Assembly: GCF_004216755.1 (NCBI RefSeq)
Contig: NZ_SGWZ01000005.1
Coordinates: 124,001 to 188,000, forward strand
Direction: 5' to 3'
DNA: 64,000 nt
DNA from: Kerstersia gyiorum
GTDB lineage: Bacteria > Pseudomonadota > Gammaproteobacteria > Burkholderiales > Burkholderiaceae_B
The stretch's first letter is position 1; each line of letters begins with the position of its first letter. The notes under the pieces are model-generated. The model was not told the origin of the DNA. It did no database searches and saw nothing but the letters and a program-made list of their open reading frames with translations. Below are positions 42,222 through 51,763 of this stretch, piece after piece. The position numbers and the translations under genes are program-made.

Positions 42222-45200
42222 ATGAACAAGAACCTTCATCGTCTCGTCTTCAACGTAGCCCGCGGCATACTTGTAGCAGTACAGGAAACGGCCCGCAGTA
42301 ACTCGCAACACCAAGGCACATGCCACGCACGCCTCCTCAAACCTGTGCAGGAGAGCCAGGGATGGGCAACAACATCTCACGCCGCCCCGCATGTGCGATT
42401 ACCAACGCGGCTCTCGGCCTCGTTGCTGGCCTGGGCATTGATACCCGCAGCATATGCACAGATCGTCGCCGACCCGACTGCGCCCGGCAACCAGCGCCCG
42501 ACAATTCTTCAGACCAGTGACGGCAAGCCGCTGGTCAATATCCAGACGCCCAGCGAGGCTGGCGTTAGCCGCAACACATACCAACAGTTCGATGTCCAAG
42601 CCAACGGCGCGATCCTCAACAACCAGCGCGGCAGCAACCCTTGGCTAGCCAAGGGAGAAGCCAAGGTCATCCTGAATGAAGTCCGCTCCAGTAACCCCAG
42701 CTACTTGGGAGGACAACTGGCGGTACAAGGCGGTCGAGCCGAAGTCATTATTGCCAACCCATCGGGCATCAACATTGACGGCGCCAGTTTCAGCAACGCC
42801 AGTCGCGCCACATTGACCACCGGCACTCCCGTCATGGAGAACGGTCAGTTGACTGGCCTGAAAGTGGAACGCGGAACAGTCAGCGTCAGCAGCAAAGGCA
42901 TAAATACGAGTGGCGTCAGCTATACGGATGTACTGGCTCGGGCGGTCAAAATATCCGGCAAAATGCAAGCAAGTGCCAACGACACGCTCAGCATTACCAC
43001 AGGTACACAGACCATCGGCTATACGGATGGCTTGCTGGAAACCAACACCGGCACAGGCGCCAAACCAACTGTCGCCATTGACACGGCAGCACTGGGTGGG
43101 ATGTATGCGGGACGTATCCTGCTACTAGCAACCGAGGACGGCGCAGGTGTGCGCAATGCTGGCACCTTGCAATCCAACGTCGGCAGCGGCCAGTTGGTCG
43201 TCACCGCCGAGGGAAAACTGGAAAACTCGGGCGTGATGGATGCAGCCGTCACCAGCATTGCCACACTGTCAGGAGACCTGAACAACACAGGAAAACTACA
43301 AGGCAGACAGCTTCTCATCGCCAAGGCCGGCAATGACATGCACCTATCCGGCAGCGGGCTGGCTCAAACCACAGCAACGCCGGCCAATGTAGTGCTGCAC
43401 GCGGAGCGAGACCTTAACCTACAGAACAATGCACTTATTAAAAGCCTGGGCAGCACCAGCACCAATGGCGTCACCCAACGCGGACAGATTGCGCTCAGCG
43501 CTGGGCGCACGCTCACGTTGGAGACGGGCAGCCATGTGGAGGCCAATGGCAAGGTACAACTGAATAGCGATGGTTTGATGTCTCTGTCGACGACTACGCT
43601 ATCAAGCCAAGCTGAAGATGTTGTGGCCATTAGCGCTGAAGGTATAAATGCCCGCAATTTACACGCGACAGGTCAAACAGTACACCTGGAAACCGGCGCC
43701 CCGTTCCGTGAAACGGACGCAAATATCCTTATGGGCAACTTCCACATTCAAGGAGCCAAACAAGCGACTCTCATTGCAAGCGGCAACCTGGTTTTCGTAA
43801 ATGAACTAAACCACAAACATGCTGACCTCGAGAGCACGCAAGGCAATGTACATTTACAGGCAGGAAAAACCCTATTCATCTCACCCCATATCTCCATGCG
43901 TGCCATGCAAGATATGTCATTAATTAGTGAAGAAAAGCTATTCATCGACGGCTGGAAAGTTTTTCACAATTACCACCCCAACATATCCCGAACAACGAAA
44001 CTTGAGGCTAACGGAAACCTTTCACTATCAGGAGGTCAGATTCAACTCACTGGTGATATACAGCTCGCCGCGCAAAAAGACCTATCCATTGAGGCGCTTC
44101 AACAAGAGGGAATCACACTTCAAGCACAGCACGCTTATCATGAAACAGCTGCGATCAAACTTAATGCCGAAAAGACATTAAATATTTCAGCCTATGAAGG
44201 GACAATCACGGCAGAAGGCCTACACGCAACAGCCGGGAACGCAAGCTTAGTCAGCCGGAAAGGTACTACAGTGAAAGCCCTCACGGCACAAAATCCGCAA
44301 TCCGAGCCTATGATAGCTAGCACGCTTGAATCTAGAGGCAATTTAATCGTAGGCAGCACGGAGGGAAACGTCCAAATACAAGCTTCTAGCCTGCTCGCGG
44401 AGGGACACACCAAAATTGTTGCCCAAGGTGCTATAGAAACCGAAACACTTTATGACACCTATATCGTACCCACGCCATTCAAAGTTCCTGTAGGCCCGCT
44501 ACAAGCAAGAATTAGCGCAAGTGACATCACGTTGCAAGCGGGCACAAACGTATCCATCAAAGGCAGCTATTTCAACGCCAGAACAGGTGACCTAAGCATT
44601 ATCGCTGAAAATGGATCTGCTACGCTGCAAGACAGCGCTGATCTCAATAGCCGGCTCTATGCAGGAAAAAATCTAGCTCTACACTCAAAACAAGCTGCCA
44701 GCCTAAACTCCGTTAGCATTTCAAGCAGCGGCGGCCTGGGGATAACAAGTGCCGAAAGTACTATCACATCATTAGGAAACTATCTTTCGGCAGGTGACAT
44801 ACTCAGCTTTTCGTCTAAACGCAGCCAAAACCACGCTAACGGTACATATGCTGGCGGCGCTCTTTCCGTTTACAACGAAACTGGCCCATTAAAAATCGAC
44901 AATAGCAACCTAAAAACATCAACAGCCAAGAGCACAAACATCAAGCCCTTCAGCGGCCAATTAAGCCTAGAGTCCGGCGGCACAATTACCATCGACACCA
45001 GCCCGAACAGCGGCACAGCCAGCAAATTTTCCGCACAGACTGACTTAACAATATTAGCAGGCACTGGCGACATCACTCTAGTTCCAGAAGGCACTAGCCT
45101 ATTCGGCACTGGCCTGCACCTGCATGCCTCGCAACTGTCGGCCGGTCGGGATCTTAACATTGCAACCCGTGAGGGTGCACTGACTCTCTTAGGTATTCCT

Positions 45201-48200
45201 GGAACTCAGGGCAACACTAACGCTAAAACAGTTTCGCTCAATGCTCAAGGCAACTTGACCCTAGGAGGCGCAACAGTCAATATCCAGGGCGCCAATCTAA
45301 AAAGCAATGCCAATTTAAGCATTACATCTTACACTGGAAGCCTGCTGATCGATGGAATAAAGAATAATTTCAGCAACTACGTACCTGCTCAACGCATCCT
45401 CCAGCTCCAACAATTACAAGATGAAGTACAACAACAGCTGAACAAAATATGGCATGACCCTGAATATATTTACTGGGACACCAAAGCCATAGAACTTGAA
45501 CCCATTTACTACGACAAATGTGCCAGATCCAGAAGAACCAATTATTGCACCTCCATTGCAGACCAATGGGATGAGGCACTAGCTCGTTTAGCACCATACG
45601 ACAAAACAGCCCGAGTAATAGAATCAAAGAAATTTGAAATTATAGATTACATAAATACAATTTCGAAGCCTGCAAAAGGATACGAAAACCTCGGCACATC
45701 CATACAAGGACGAAACATCAATCTCACCTCCGCCAGCGGAATTGCGATATTTGGATCAGACATATTATCCAGTGGAAAAATAGAAATTCAATCCACAGGA
45801 GCCTTGCCTCAGGATAAGTCTGCTCCCACTAACGAACAAAAAAAACCGATTGGTATCCACATCAGCGGCCTCTCTGATCTCTATCAGTATGGTGACCCAA
45901 ATACTGAATATCATGCCTGGGCTCTATTTAGCACACCCGCCCGAATCCAGGGAGCATCGGACACCACCATTCAAGCCGTCGGAACAAACGCCCAATCTAG
46001 TTTAGTCATTAATGATTCAGAAATCACGTCCTCACTCGGAAAAGTCTTACTTCAATCTCGTGGCGACCTACGACTGGAAGCAGGACAAGAAGAATTCTAC
46101 AGCTACAGCTCTCGCAGCTATAAAACAGGAAAATGGTATAAAAAAAAGAAGGTAACTAAAACGGAGACAAATCAAGACACAACCGCATCACCAACAGTTA
46201 TCAAAGGGCAAGATATTTCCATTAAATCTGGCGAAAGCGTTGTCGCCGAAGCAACCGTCTTTGATGCGTCGCAAAATAATATACACATCACTGCAGCCAA
46301 TGCACTAAATCTCTATGCAGTCCCGGAAATAACCTACAGCCAGGTCAATTCACAAAAAAAATCCTCCCTATTGGGAATAAGCACTGGAAAAAACAAAAGC
46401 ACTACCACCAGAGAAATTGCGTCTCAACTTCCTACGCACCTCATCGCCTCCTCTTCTCAAACAAACTCAGGATGGGATACCTTACTGCAAGGCACCCTCT
46501 TCGATACACTCCAAGGTGCGTCAATCAATGTTGGCGTTGGTGCCAATGCTCGTGCTGATGCACGTATTATCATGGAAGGCATCAAACGCCGCGTTACAGA
46601 GACACGTACCAAAGAAGGCAACTACGTTGTCTGGCAACGCACTCTCAACGCCGGCAGCATCACCGAAACCCTGGCCATGCCGAAGTTCACCGGGCCGGTT
46701 TCGCCTGTGTTTAATGGCACGGTTTTGGCAGACATTCCTGACGGCGATTTCAAGACCGAACTAACCAAACTGGCCAGACAGCCTGGCTACGAATACCTGG
46801 ATGTCCTGGCACAGCGCAACGACGTCAACTGGCAGCCGGTACAACTGGCGTTCGAACAATGGCATGAATCACAGGAAGGCCTGACGCCTGCGGGTGCAGC
46901 GTTGCTGGCTGTGGTTGTGACAGCTGCAACCCACGGCACTGGTGCATCGCTGCTGGGATCTGCTGGCAGCAAGACCGTCATCGTCAATGGCGTGGCGACC
47001 ACCAGCTTCACGACAGCGGGCCTGATGGCCAACGCCGCCATCACCAGCCTGGCCGCACAGGCCAGCATTACCTTGGTCAACAACCAGGGCGATATTGGTA
47101 AGACTCTCAAAGACCTGAGCAATAGCGACACCGCCCGTGCAGCACTCGCCGCTGCGATTACCGCCGGAGCCATGGCAAATGTCGCGGGGCTGGACGGAAT
47201 GCAAGGGCTAGCCAATGGCTCCACCACCACAGAACGACTGGCTTTCAATCTCATCAACGCAAGCGGTCGGGCGTTAACCTATGCCGCGATCAATGGTGAC
47301 GAACTCACCGAAGCGATCAAAAAAGGCTTGATTGGCGGACTGATCGACACCGCTCATGGAGAAATTGCTCGCAGCTATATTAAAGATCTGCGCGACAGCA
47401 CAATCACCAACCAGGTTCTGCATAAGGTCGCACATGCCATGGCAGGCTGCACCGCCGGCTCCATCGCCGGGGGAAGTTGCCGCGACGGCGCCATTGGCGC
47501 TGCGGTTGCTGAAATTGTTGCGGAGTTCTTTATCGAGGATGTGCCTTCGCTTTCCGCCTCAACGGAGGAGTGGACCGCCTTTGATAATAAGGTCAAGGCC
47601 TACGGTAAATTTGTTGCTGGCAGCATTGCAGCCTACATTGGCGGCGATGCCCAGACTGCCATCACTACTGCTGAAACCGCTTATGACAATAATGGCAGGC
47701 TGGCCATGCGTACTCGAGCGGCTCAGCAACAAATCAGCCCACAACAGTATTATTTGAACCTACGTGGTCAAGACTTGGCAACTGCCATCATTGCCCGTGG
47801 AGGAAGAGTGCCGGATCGGATGACCAATCCGAACTCCCCTGTGCAATTCACCCAGAATGAAGTGACTGCCTATGAAAACCTGCTCAGAACCCTGGATCCG
47901 CATAGCCCACTCATTGCACGCCTGCCAAGCAACATGTCGTCTCCAATTCCGGACGCCTATGTCAATTGGAATTTAGCAGTAAATATGAACAACATTTCCA
48001 CCGGCAGAAATACCAATGCCTTTGGTTTCAATCGAGATGGAACTGCATTCTTCAGGGTGCTACTTCAACGACAACCCGAAATATTTAGCGAACACAACCA
48101 ACGAAATATTAACAACGGTCTTGCACCAATCATTGATCAACAATGGATTCGCTACAACTCAACCCACCAGAATTTTGAGGGGCAAACCCTGACCCACCAT

Positions 48201-48284
48201 CATTGGATGCAGGGAAATATAGCTATCCCTCTCCCCCAATCCATTCACCGAAAATGGTATCAAATCCTGCATCCATACAAATAA
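42222..48284 (+). CDS. CdiA-like contact-dependent inhibition toxin / filamentous haemagglutinin
   Basis: The 2020-residue TpsA protein starts with an extended signal peptide (MNKNLHRLVFNVARGILVAV; cleavage near residue 79, AYA-Q) and a TPS secretion domain (about 81-220; NPWL and NPSGI in place of NPNL/NPNGI). A long beta-helical FHA-repeat shaft follows, then a charged insert with a Cys pair (about 1045-1150), a DUF637-like block (about 1550-1730) and a pretoxin region ending in YDNN (1821-1824) where CdiA proteins have VENN. The last 196 residues end in THHHW (His1992-1994), His2009 and His2017, resembling HNH/EndoVII-superfamily nuclease toxins. The AT-rich composition suggests acquisition. 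Nuclease activity is inferred. Confidence 0.88.
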   Translation: MNKNLHRLVFNVARGILVAVQETARSNSQHQGTCHARLLKPVQESQGWATTSHAAPHVRLPTRLSASLLAWALIPAAYAQIVADPTAPGNQRPTILQTSDGKPLVNIQTPSEAGVSRNTYQQFDVQANGAILNNQRGSNPWLAKGEAKVILNEVRSSNPSYLGGQLAVQGGRAEVIIANPSGINIDGASFSNASRATLTTGTPVMENGQLTGLKVERGTVSVSSKGINTSGVSYTDVLARAVKISGKMQASANDTLSITTGTQTIGYTDGLLETNTGTGAKPTVAIDTAALGGMYAGRILLLATEDGAGVRNAGTLQSNVGSGQLVVTAEGKLENSGVMDAAVTSIATLSGDLNNTGKLQGRQLLIAKAGNDMHLSGSGLAQTTATPANVVLHAERDLNLQNNALIKSLGSTSTNGVTQRGQIALSAGRTLTLETGSHVEANGKVQLNSDGLMSLSTTTLSSQAEDVVAISAEGINARNLHATGQTVHLETGAPFRETDANILMGNFHIQGAKQATLIASGNLVFVNELNHKHADLESTQGNVHLQAGKTLFISPHISMRAMQDMSLISEEKLFIDGWKVFHNYHPNISRTTKLEANGNLSLSGGQIQLTGDIQLAAQKDLSIEALQQEGITLQAQHAYHETAAIKLNAEKTLNISAYEGTITAEGLHATAGNASLVSRKGTTVKALTAQNPQSEPMIASTLESRGNLIVGSTEGNVQIQASSLLAEGHTKIVAQGAIETETLYDTYIVPTPFKVPVGPLQARISASDITLQAGTNVSIKGSYFNARTGDLSIIAENGSATLQDSADLNSRLYAGKNLALHSKQAASLNSVSISSSGGLGITSAESTITSLGNYLSAGDILSFSSKRSQNHANGTYAGGALSVYNETGPLKIDNSNLKTSTAKSTNIKPFSGQLSLESGGTITIDTSPNSGTASKFSAQTDLTILAGTGDITLVPEGTSLFGTGLHLHASQLSAGRDLNIATREGALTLLGIPGTQGNTNAKTVSLNAQGNLTLGGATVNIQGANLKSNANLSITSYTGSLLIDGIKNNFSNYVPAQRILQLQQLQDEVQQQLNKIWHDPEYIYWDTKAIELEPIYYDKCARSRRTNYCTSIADQWDEALARLAPYDKTARVIESKKFEIIDYINTISKPAKGYENLGTSIQGRNINLTSASGIAIFGSDILSSGKIEIQSTGALPQDKSAPTNEQKKPIGIHISGLSDLYQYGDPNTEYHAWALFSTPARIQGASDTTIQAVGTNAQSSLVINDSEITSSLGKVLLQSRGDLRLEAGQEEFYSYSSRSYKTGKWYKKKKVTKTETNQDTTASPTVIKGQDISIKSGESVVAEATVFDASQNNIHITAANALNLYAVPEITYSQVNSQKKSSLLGISTGKNKSTTTREIASQLPTHLIASSSQTNSGWDTLLQGTLFDTLQGASINVGVGANARADARIIMEGIKRRVTETRTKEGNYVVWQRTLNAGSITETLAMPKFTGPVSPVFNGTVLADIPDGDFKTELTKLARQPGYEYLDVLAQRNDVNWQPVQLAFEQWHESQEGLTPAGAALLAVVVTAATHGTGASLLGSAGSKTVIVNGVATTSFTTAGLMANAAITSLAAQASITLVNNQGDIGKTLKDLSNSDTARAALAAAITAGAMANVAGLDGMQGLANGSTTTERLAFNLINASGRALTYAAINGDELTEAIKKGLIGGLIDTAHGEIARSYIKDLRDSTITNQVLHKVAHAMAGCTAGSIAGGSCRDGAIGAAVAEIVAEFFIEDVPSLSASTEEWTAFDNKVKAYGKFVAGSIAAYIGGDAQTAITTAETAYDNNGRLAMRTRAAQQQISPQQYYLNLRGQDLATAIIARGGRVPDRMTNPNSPVQFTQNEVTAYENLLRTLDPHSPLIARLPSNMSSPIPDAYVNWNLAVNMNNISTGRNTNAFGFNRDGTAFFRVLLQRQPEIFSEHNQRNINNGLAPIIDQQWIRYNSTHQNFEGQTLTHHHWMQGNIAIPLPQSIHRKWYQILHPYK

Positions 48285-48294
48285 TTTTCCAACT

Positions 48295-48852
48295 ATGAAA
48301 ATAAACGTCTTTCTAGCCTATTTACCATGGCTTCGCCTACCCAAAATTCTATCTATAAAGAGTAACGACACCGCAATTCACGAAAAACATGAGATCAGCC
48401 GAACCACTCCTATTGAAAGACCAACGCCTTATCCCCTTGACAATGCACCCGAAGAGATAAAAGCACTTTATCAACACTATGATCTGTCTTCGATCCATAT
48501 GCTTTGGACCAGTTTTCTTTCCGAACCCAAACAGGTACTCGAAGGCTGGCATTTCGCCACCATGTCCGAAGCCAGGATTGTGTTGACCCCTTCCGGACGC
48601 ATCGAGGCCTATAACGATCACCCGATCCAGGCCATCCACGGCGATAGCGAATTCCTGGGCGACCTCGCCCAGGACATGGAGTCCTACCTGGAAGCCTTGC
48701 TATGCGGGCAAATGAACAAATCCCATTTTGCCTCTGGCTTTGGAGATGAACCCGGTGTACGTGAGAAACTGGAGCCCATTGTGCAGCTTTGCACTGCCAT
48801 TGCCGGCGGTGAGGAGTTCAGGGATTTCTGGGAAGGCACGCTAGGACTGTAG
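48295..48852 (+). CDS. Candidate CdiI immunity protein
   Basis: The 185-residue protein starts 10 bp after the toxin stop, the position of cdiI. No family is recognised with certainty; the acidic LGDLAQDMESYLEALL helix and preceding beta-like segments (EARIVLTPSGRIEAYND) faintly recall SUKH/SMI1-type immunity proteins that often accompany HNH toxins. The first third is AT-rich like the toxin 3' end, the rest GC-richer. A hydrophobic N-terminal stretch (VFLAYLPWLRLP) is not a good signal peptide. Function is inferred from position. Confidence 0.65.
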   Translation: MKINVFLAYLPWLRLPKILSIKSNDTAIHEKHEISRTTPIERPTPYPLDNAPEEIKALYQHYDLSSIHMLWTSFLSEPKQVLEGWHFATMSEARIVLTPSGRIEAYNDHPIQAIHGDSEFLGDLAQDMESYLEALLCGQMNKSHFASGFGDEPGVREKLEPIVQLCTAIAGGEEFRDFWEGTLGL

Positions 48853-49147
48853 ATTTGACAGCTCCCGTCCAGCGATTCAGCCTGTCCATCCTGATGCGGT
48901 GCTTGCCGCCACCTGGCGCATTGCACAATGGATATGGCACGCGAAATCCGGTCAAATGAGCAGCGCAGGCATCATTGCTACAAGCCGTCTCCCAACAAAC
49001 CGGACATCATGATTCCCGCAATGCCTCTCTTGCCGTCATCCTCCCGCAGGAATCCCCTACTACCCTGTCATACGGGGCCGGCGCACAATCCTTCCAGCAA
49101 GGCTGATGCATGCCCCCGTCCATCACGAGACCTCAAGGAGACAACTC
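48853..49147. other. Intergenic region after the CDI locus
   Basis: These 295 bp show no convincing gene, terminator or repeat. An AAGGAG ribosome-binding site for the next gene is at the right end. GC content has returned to the chromosomal level, so the island's right border lies near here. Confidence 0.5.
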
Positions 49148-49732
49148 ATGGCAGGCAAGAAAATCCTGATGATTTGCGGCGATTATTGCGAAGACTACGA
49201 AACCATGGTGCCGTTCCAGACACTGCTGGCGGTGGGCCATGAGGTGCTTGCCGCCTGCCCCGGCAAGAAGGCGGGCGAGCAGATCAAGACGGCGATCCAC
49301 GATTTCGAAGGCGCGCAAACCTATAGCGAAAAACCCGGCCACAATTTCACGCTCAATGGCAGCTTCGATAGCCTGGATCCCGCTGATTTCGATGCCCTGG
49401 TGATTCCCGGCGGCCGCGGCCCCGAGTATCTGCGCCTGAATGCCAAGGTGATCGCTGCCGTGCGCCATTTCTTCGAGGCCGACAAGCCGGTGGCGGCGGT
49501 CTGCCACGGCGCGCAATTGCTGGCCGGCGCTGGCGTGCTGAAAGGTCGTTCGTGCTCCGCCTACCCGGCCTGCCAACCGGATGTGGAAACGGCCGGCGGC
49601 ACCTATATGAATATTCCGGTAGACCAGGCCCACACCGACGGCAATCTGGTGACGGCCCCCGCCTGGCCGGCACACCCGGCCTGGATGGCACAATTCCTGA
49701 AGGTGCTGGGCACGCGCATCAGCCACGACTGA
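49148..49732 (+). CDS. DJ-1/PfpI-family protein
   Basis: The 194-residue protein has the DJ-1/PfpI fold: N-terminal KKILMICGDYCEDYE with the conserved Glu, ALVIPGGRGPEYLR, and the nucleophile elbow AVCHGAQLL. Members act as glyoxalase III/deglycase-like or chaperone proteins, or class I amidotransferase-like enzymes; the exact activity is not readable. A single gene with a strong AAGGAG. Confidence 0.88.
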   Translation: MAGKKILMICGDYCEDYETMVPFQTLLAVGHEVLAACPGKKAGEQIKTAIHDFEGAQTYSEKPGHNFTLNGSFDSLDPADFDALVIPGGRGPEYLRLNAKVIAAVRHFFEADKPVAAVCHGAQLLAGAGVLKGRSCSAYPACQPDVETAGGTYMNIPVDQAHTDGNLVTAPAWPAHPAWMAQFLKVLGTRISHD

Positions 49733-49752
49733 CTGCAACGCTGACCTGCAGG

Positions 49753-49772
49753 GCCGGGCGCATGCGCCCGGC
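49753..49772. other. Perfect 20-bp palindrome between the PfpI and M61 genes
   Basis: GCCGGGCGC and GCGCCCGGC flank a central AT, 20 bp after the pfpI-like stop. There is no T-run, so it is a weak terminator or a DNA-structure element. Confidence 0.5.
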
Positions 49773-49804
49773 ACGCATGACGCGCCTGGCTCTACAATTG
49801 CGCC

Positions 49805-51601
49805 ATGAATACCGTCAGCAAAACCCCAACTCCCATTCAGTATCGTATCGAACCCTTCGACCCGGCCGGGCACCGTTTCCGCGTGCACCTGAAGGTCGAG
49901 CAGCCGGATGCCGGTGGCCAGTGCTTTGCGCTGCCCGCCTGGATTCCCGGCAGTTACCTGATCCGCGATTTCGCGCGCCAGATCGAAACCATTTCTGCCC
50001 GTTGCCACGGCGCTGCCGTCGCACTGCGCAAGCTGGATGATCACCGCTGGCAAGCCGATGCGGCCGAGGGCCCGCTGGAACTGGAATACACCGTTTATGC
50101 CTGGGATCTGTCCGTGCGCGGCGCGCACCTGGATGAAAGCCACGGCTTTTTCAATGGCACCAGCGTGTTCCTGCAAGTCGTCGGCCAGGAAGACCGCCCC
50201 TGCCTGGTTGATATTGCTGCCCCCGCCGGCATCAACGGCTGGAAGGTACACACCAGCCTGCCCGAAGCCCGCGGCCTGCCCGGCTGCGCTCGCCGCCATG
50301 GTTTTGGCTGCTATCTTGCGCCCGACTACGACGCACTTATCGACCACCCGGTGGAAATGGGCACGCCGATGGTGGCCCGCTTCGACGCCTATGGCGCCGA
50401 GCACGAGATTGTCTTTACCGGCCTGGTTCCACAGCTGGACCTGTCCCGCATCATTGACGATGTGCGCCGCATCTGCGAAACGCAGATTGCGTTTTTCGAG
50501 CCTGAAACCCGCCGCGCGCCGTTTCTGGACAGCGCCCGCCGCTACGTGTTCCTGGTCCAGGTGACCGGCGACGGTTATGGTGGCCTGGAGCACCGCGCCA
50601 GCACGGCGCTGCTGGTGTCGCGCAATGACCTGCCCGTGCTGGGCGAGACCGAACAGAGCGACGGCTACCGCAGTTTCCTGGGGTTGGTCAGCCACGAATA
50701 TTTCCACACCTGGCACGTCAAGCGCATCAAGCCCGCCGCCTTCGTGCCCTATGTGCTGGACCGCCCCGCACACACGCGCCTGCTTTGGGTCTTCGAGGGT
50801 TTTACGTCCTACTACGACGACCTGATGCTGTTGCGTGCCGGGGTCATCAGTGAGACCAATTACTTCAAGCTGCTGGGCAAGACGCTGCATGTGGTGCACA
50901 ACGGCACCGGCCGCTTCAAGCAATCCGTCGCACAAAGCAGTTTCGATGCCTGGACGCGCTACTACAAGCAAGACGAGAACTCGGTCAATGCGATTTCCAG
51001 CTACTACACCAAGGGTTCTCTGGTGGCGCTCGCCCTGGACCTGCACCTGCGCAACGCCAGCGGCGGCAAGAAATCGCTGGACGATGTGATGCGCCTGCTG
51101 TGGAAGCGCTATGGCCGGGAGTTCTATCGCGGCCTGGCGCGCGGCATTCCCGAAGATGCCATGCCGGCATTGGTACAGGAAGCCACCGGCATCGACGCGA
51201 CGGCTGAAATCGCGGCATGGACCGAAGGCACCGAAGACCTGCCATTGCCGCAACTGTTCGCCGCGCAAGGGTTCCAGGCCGGACCGGCAGCCGCCGGCAG
51301 CGCTCCGTCGCTGGATATCCGCACCCGTGTCGCCAGCGACGGCGCGGGCATCGCCGCCGTGCAGGAAGGCGGCGCGGCACACCATGGCGGCCTGTCCGCA
51401 CAAGACCTAATCATTGCCGCCGATGGCCTGCGCATCGCGTCCGTGGATGCGCTCAATGCAATGCTGGCCCGCCGCCGCGCAGGCGATGTCGTACGCTTCC
51501 ACGTGTTCCGCCGCGACGAACTGCGCCAGTTCACCGTCACGCTGAACCCGGCCCAGCCCGGCAACTGGACCATCAGCAAACTGGCAGGCCCTGCCGCGTA
51601 A
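49805..51601 (+). CDS. M61-family metallopeptidase with PDZ domain (glycyl aminopeptidase-like)
   Basis: The 598-residue protein has an N-terminal beta domain (RFRVHLKVEQPDAGGQ, ALPAWIPGSYLIRDFARQIE). The catalytic domain has zinc motif HEYFH at 297-301 and downstream Glu in LLWVFEGFTSYYDD. A C-terminal PDZ domain (about 505-590; AGIAAVQEGGAAHHGGLSAQ) may bind substrate C-termini. No signal peptide is seen, so it is probably cytoplasmic. Monocistronic. Confidence 0.9.
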   Translation: MNTVSKTPTPIQYRIEPFDPAGHRFRVHLKVEQPDAGGQCFALPAWIPGSYLIRDFARQIETISARCHGAAVALRKLDDHRWQADAAEGPLELEYTVYAWDLSVRGAHLDESHGFFNGTSVFLQVVGQEDRPCLVDIAAPAGINGWKVHTSLPEARGLPGCARRHGFGCYLAPDYDALIDHPVEMGTPMVARFDAYGAEHEIVFTGLVPQLDLSRIIDDVRRICETQIAFFEPETRRAPFLDSARRYVFLVQVTGDGYGGLEHRASTALLVSRNDLPVLGETEQSDGYRSFLGLVSHEYFHTWHVKRIKPAAFVPYVLDRPAHTRLLWVFEGFTSYYDDLMLLRAGVISETNYFKLLGKTLHVVHNGTGRFKQSVAQSSFDAWTRYYKQDENSVNAISSYYTKGSLVALALDLHLRNASGGKKSLDDVMRLLWKRYGREFYRGLARGIPEDAMPALVQEATGIDATAEIAAWTEGTEDLPLPQLFAAQGFQAGPAAAGSAPSLDIRTRVASDGAGIAAVQEGGAAHHGGLSAQDLIIAADGLRIASVDALNAMLARRRAGDVVRFHVFRRDELRQFTVTLNPAQPGNWTISKLAGPAA

Positions 51602-51672
51602 GCGGCCGGGCGCGGCAGCAGGGCTCGCGCCCGCATGCCGCCCCGCGCTTGTCCGGCACGCATTTGCCCGGT

Positions 51673-51699
51673 GCCGATCTCCGGCCACCGGAGATCGGC
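51673..51699. other. Strong hairpin between the M61 and SDR genes
   Basis: GCCGATCTCCGG pairs perfectly with CCGGAGATCGGC around a 3-nt loop (12 bp). No T-run follows; it may be a 3'-end stabiliser of the peptidase mRNA. Confidence 0.55.
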
Positions 51700-51763
51700 C
51701 GGACCAAGCAGGTCAACCCGCAAGACAAGCCGACGGGCATCGGAATGCCCTAAAATCCGGCGC

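Noticed and set aside
42222..48852. Classification as a bcpAIOB-type CDI locus
   Set aside because: The transporter gene is first and no bcpO-like lipoprotein gene follows the toxin.
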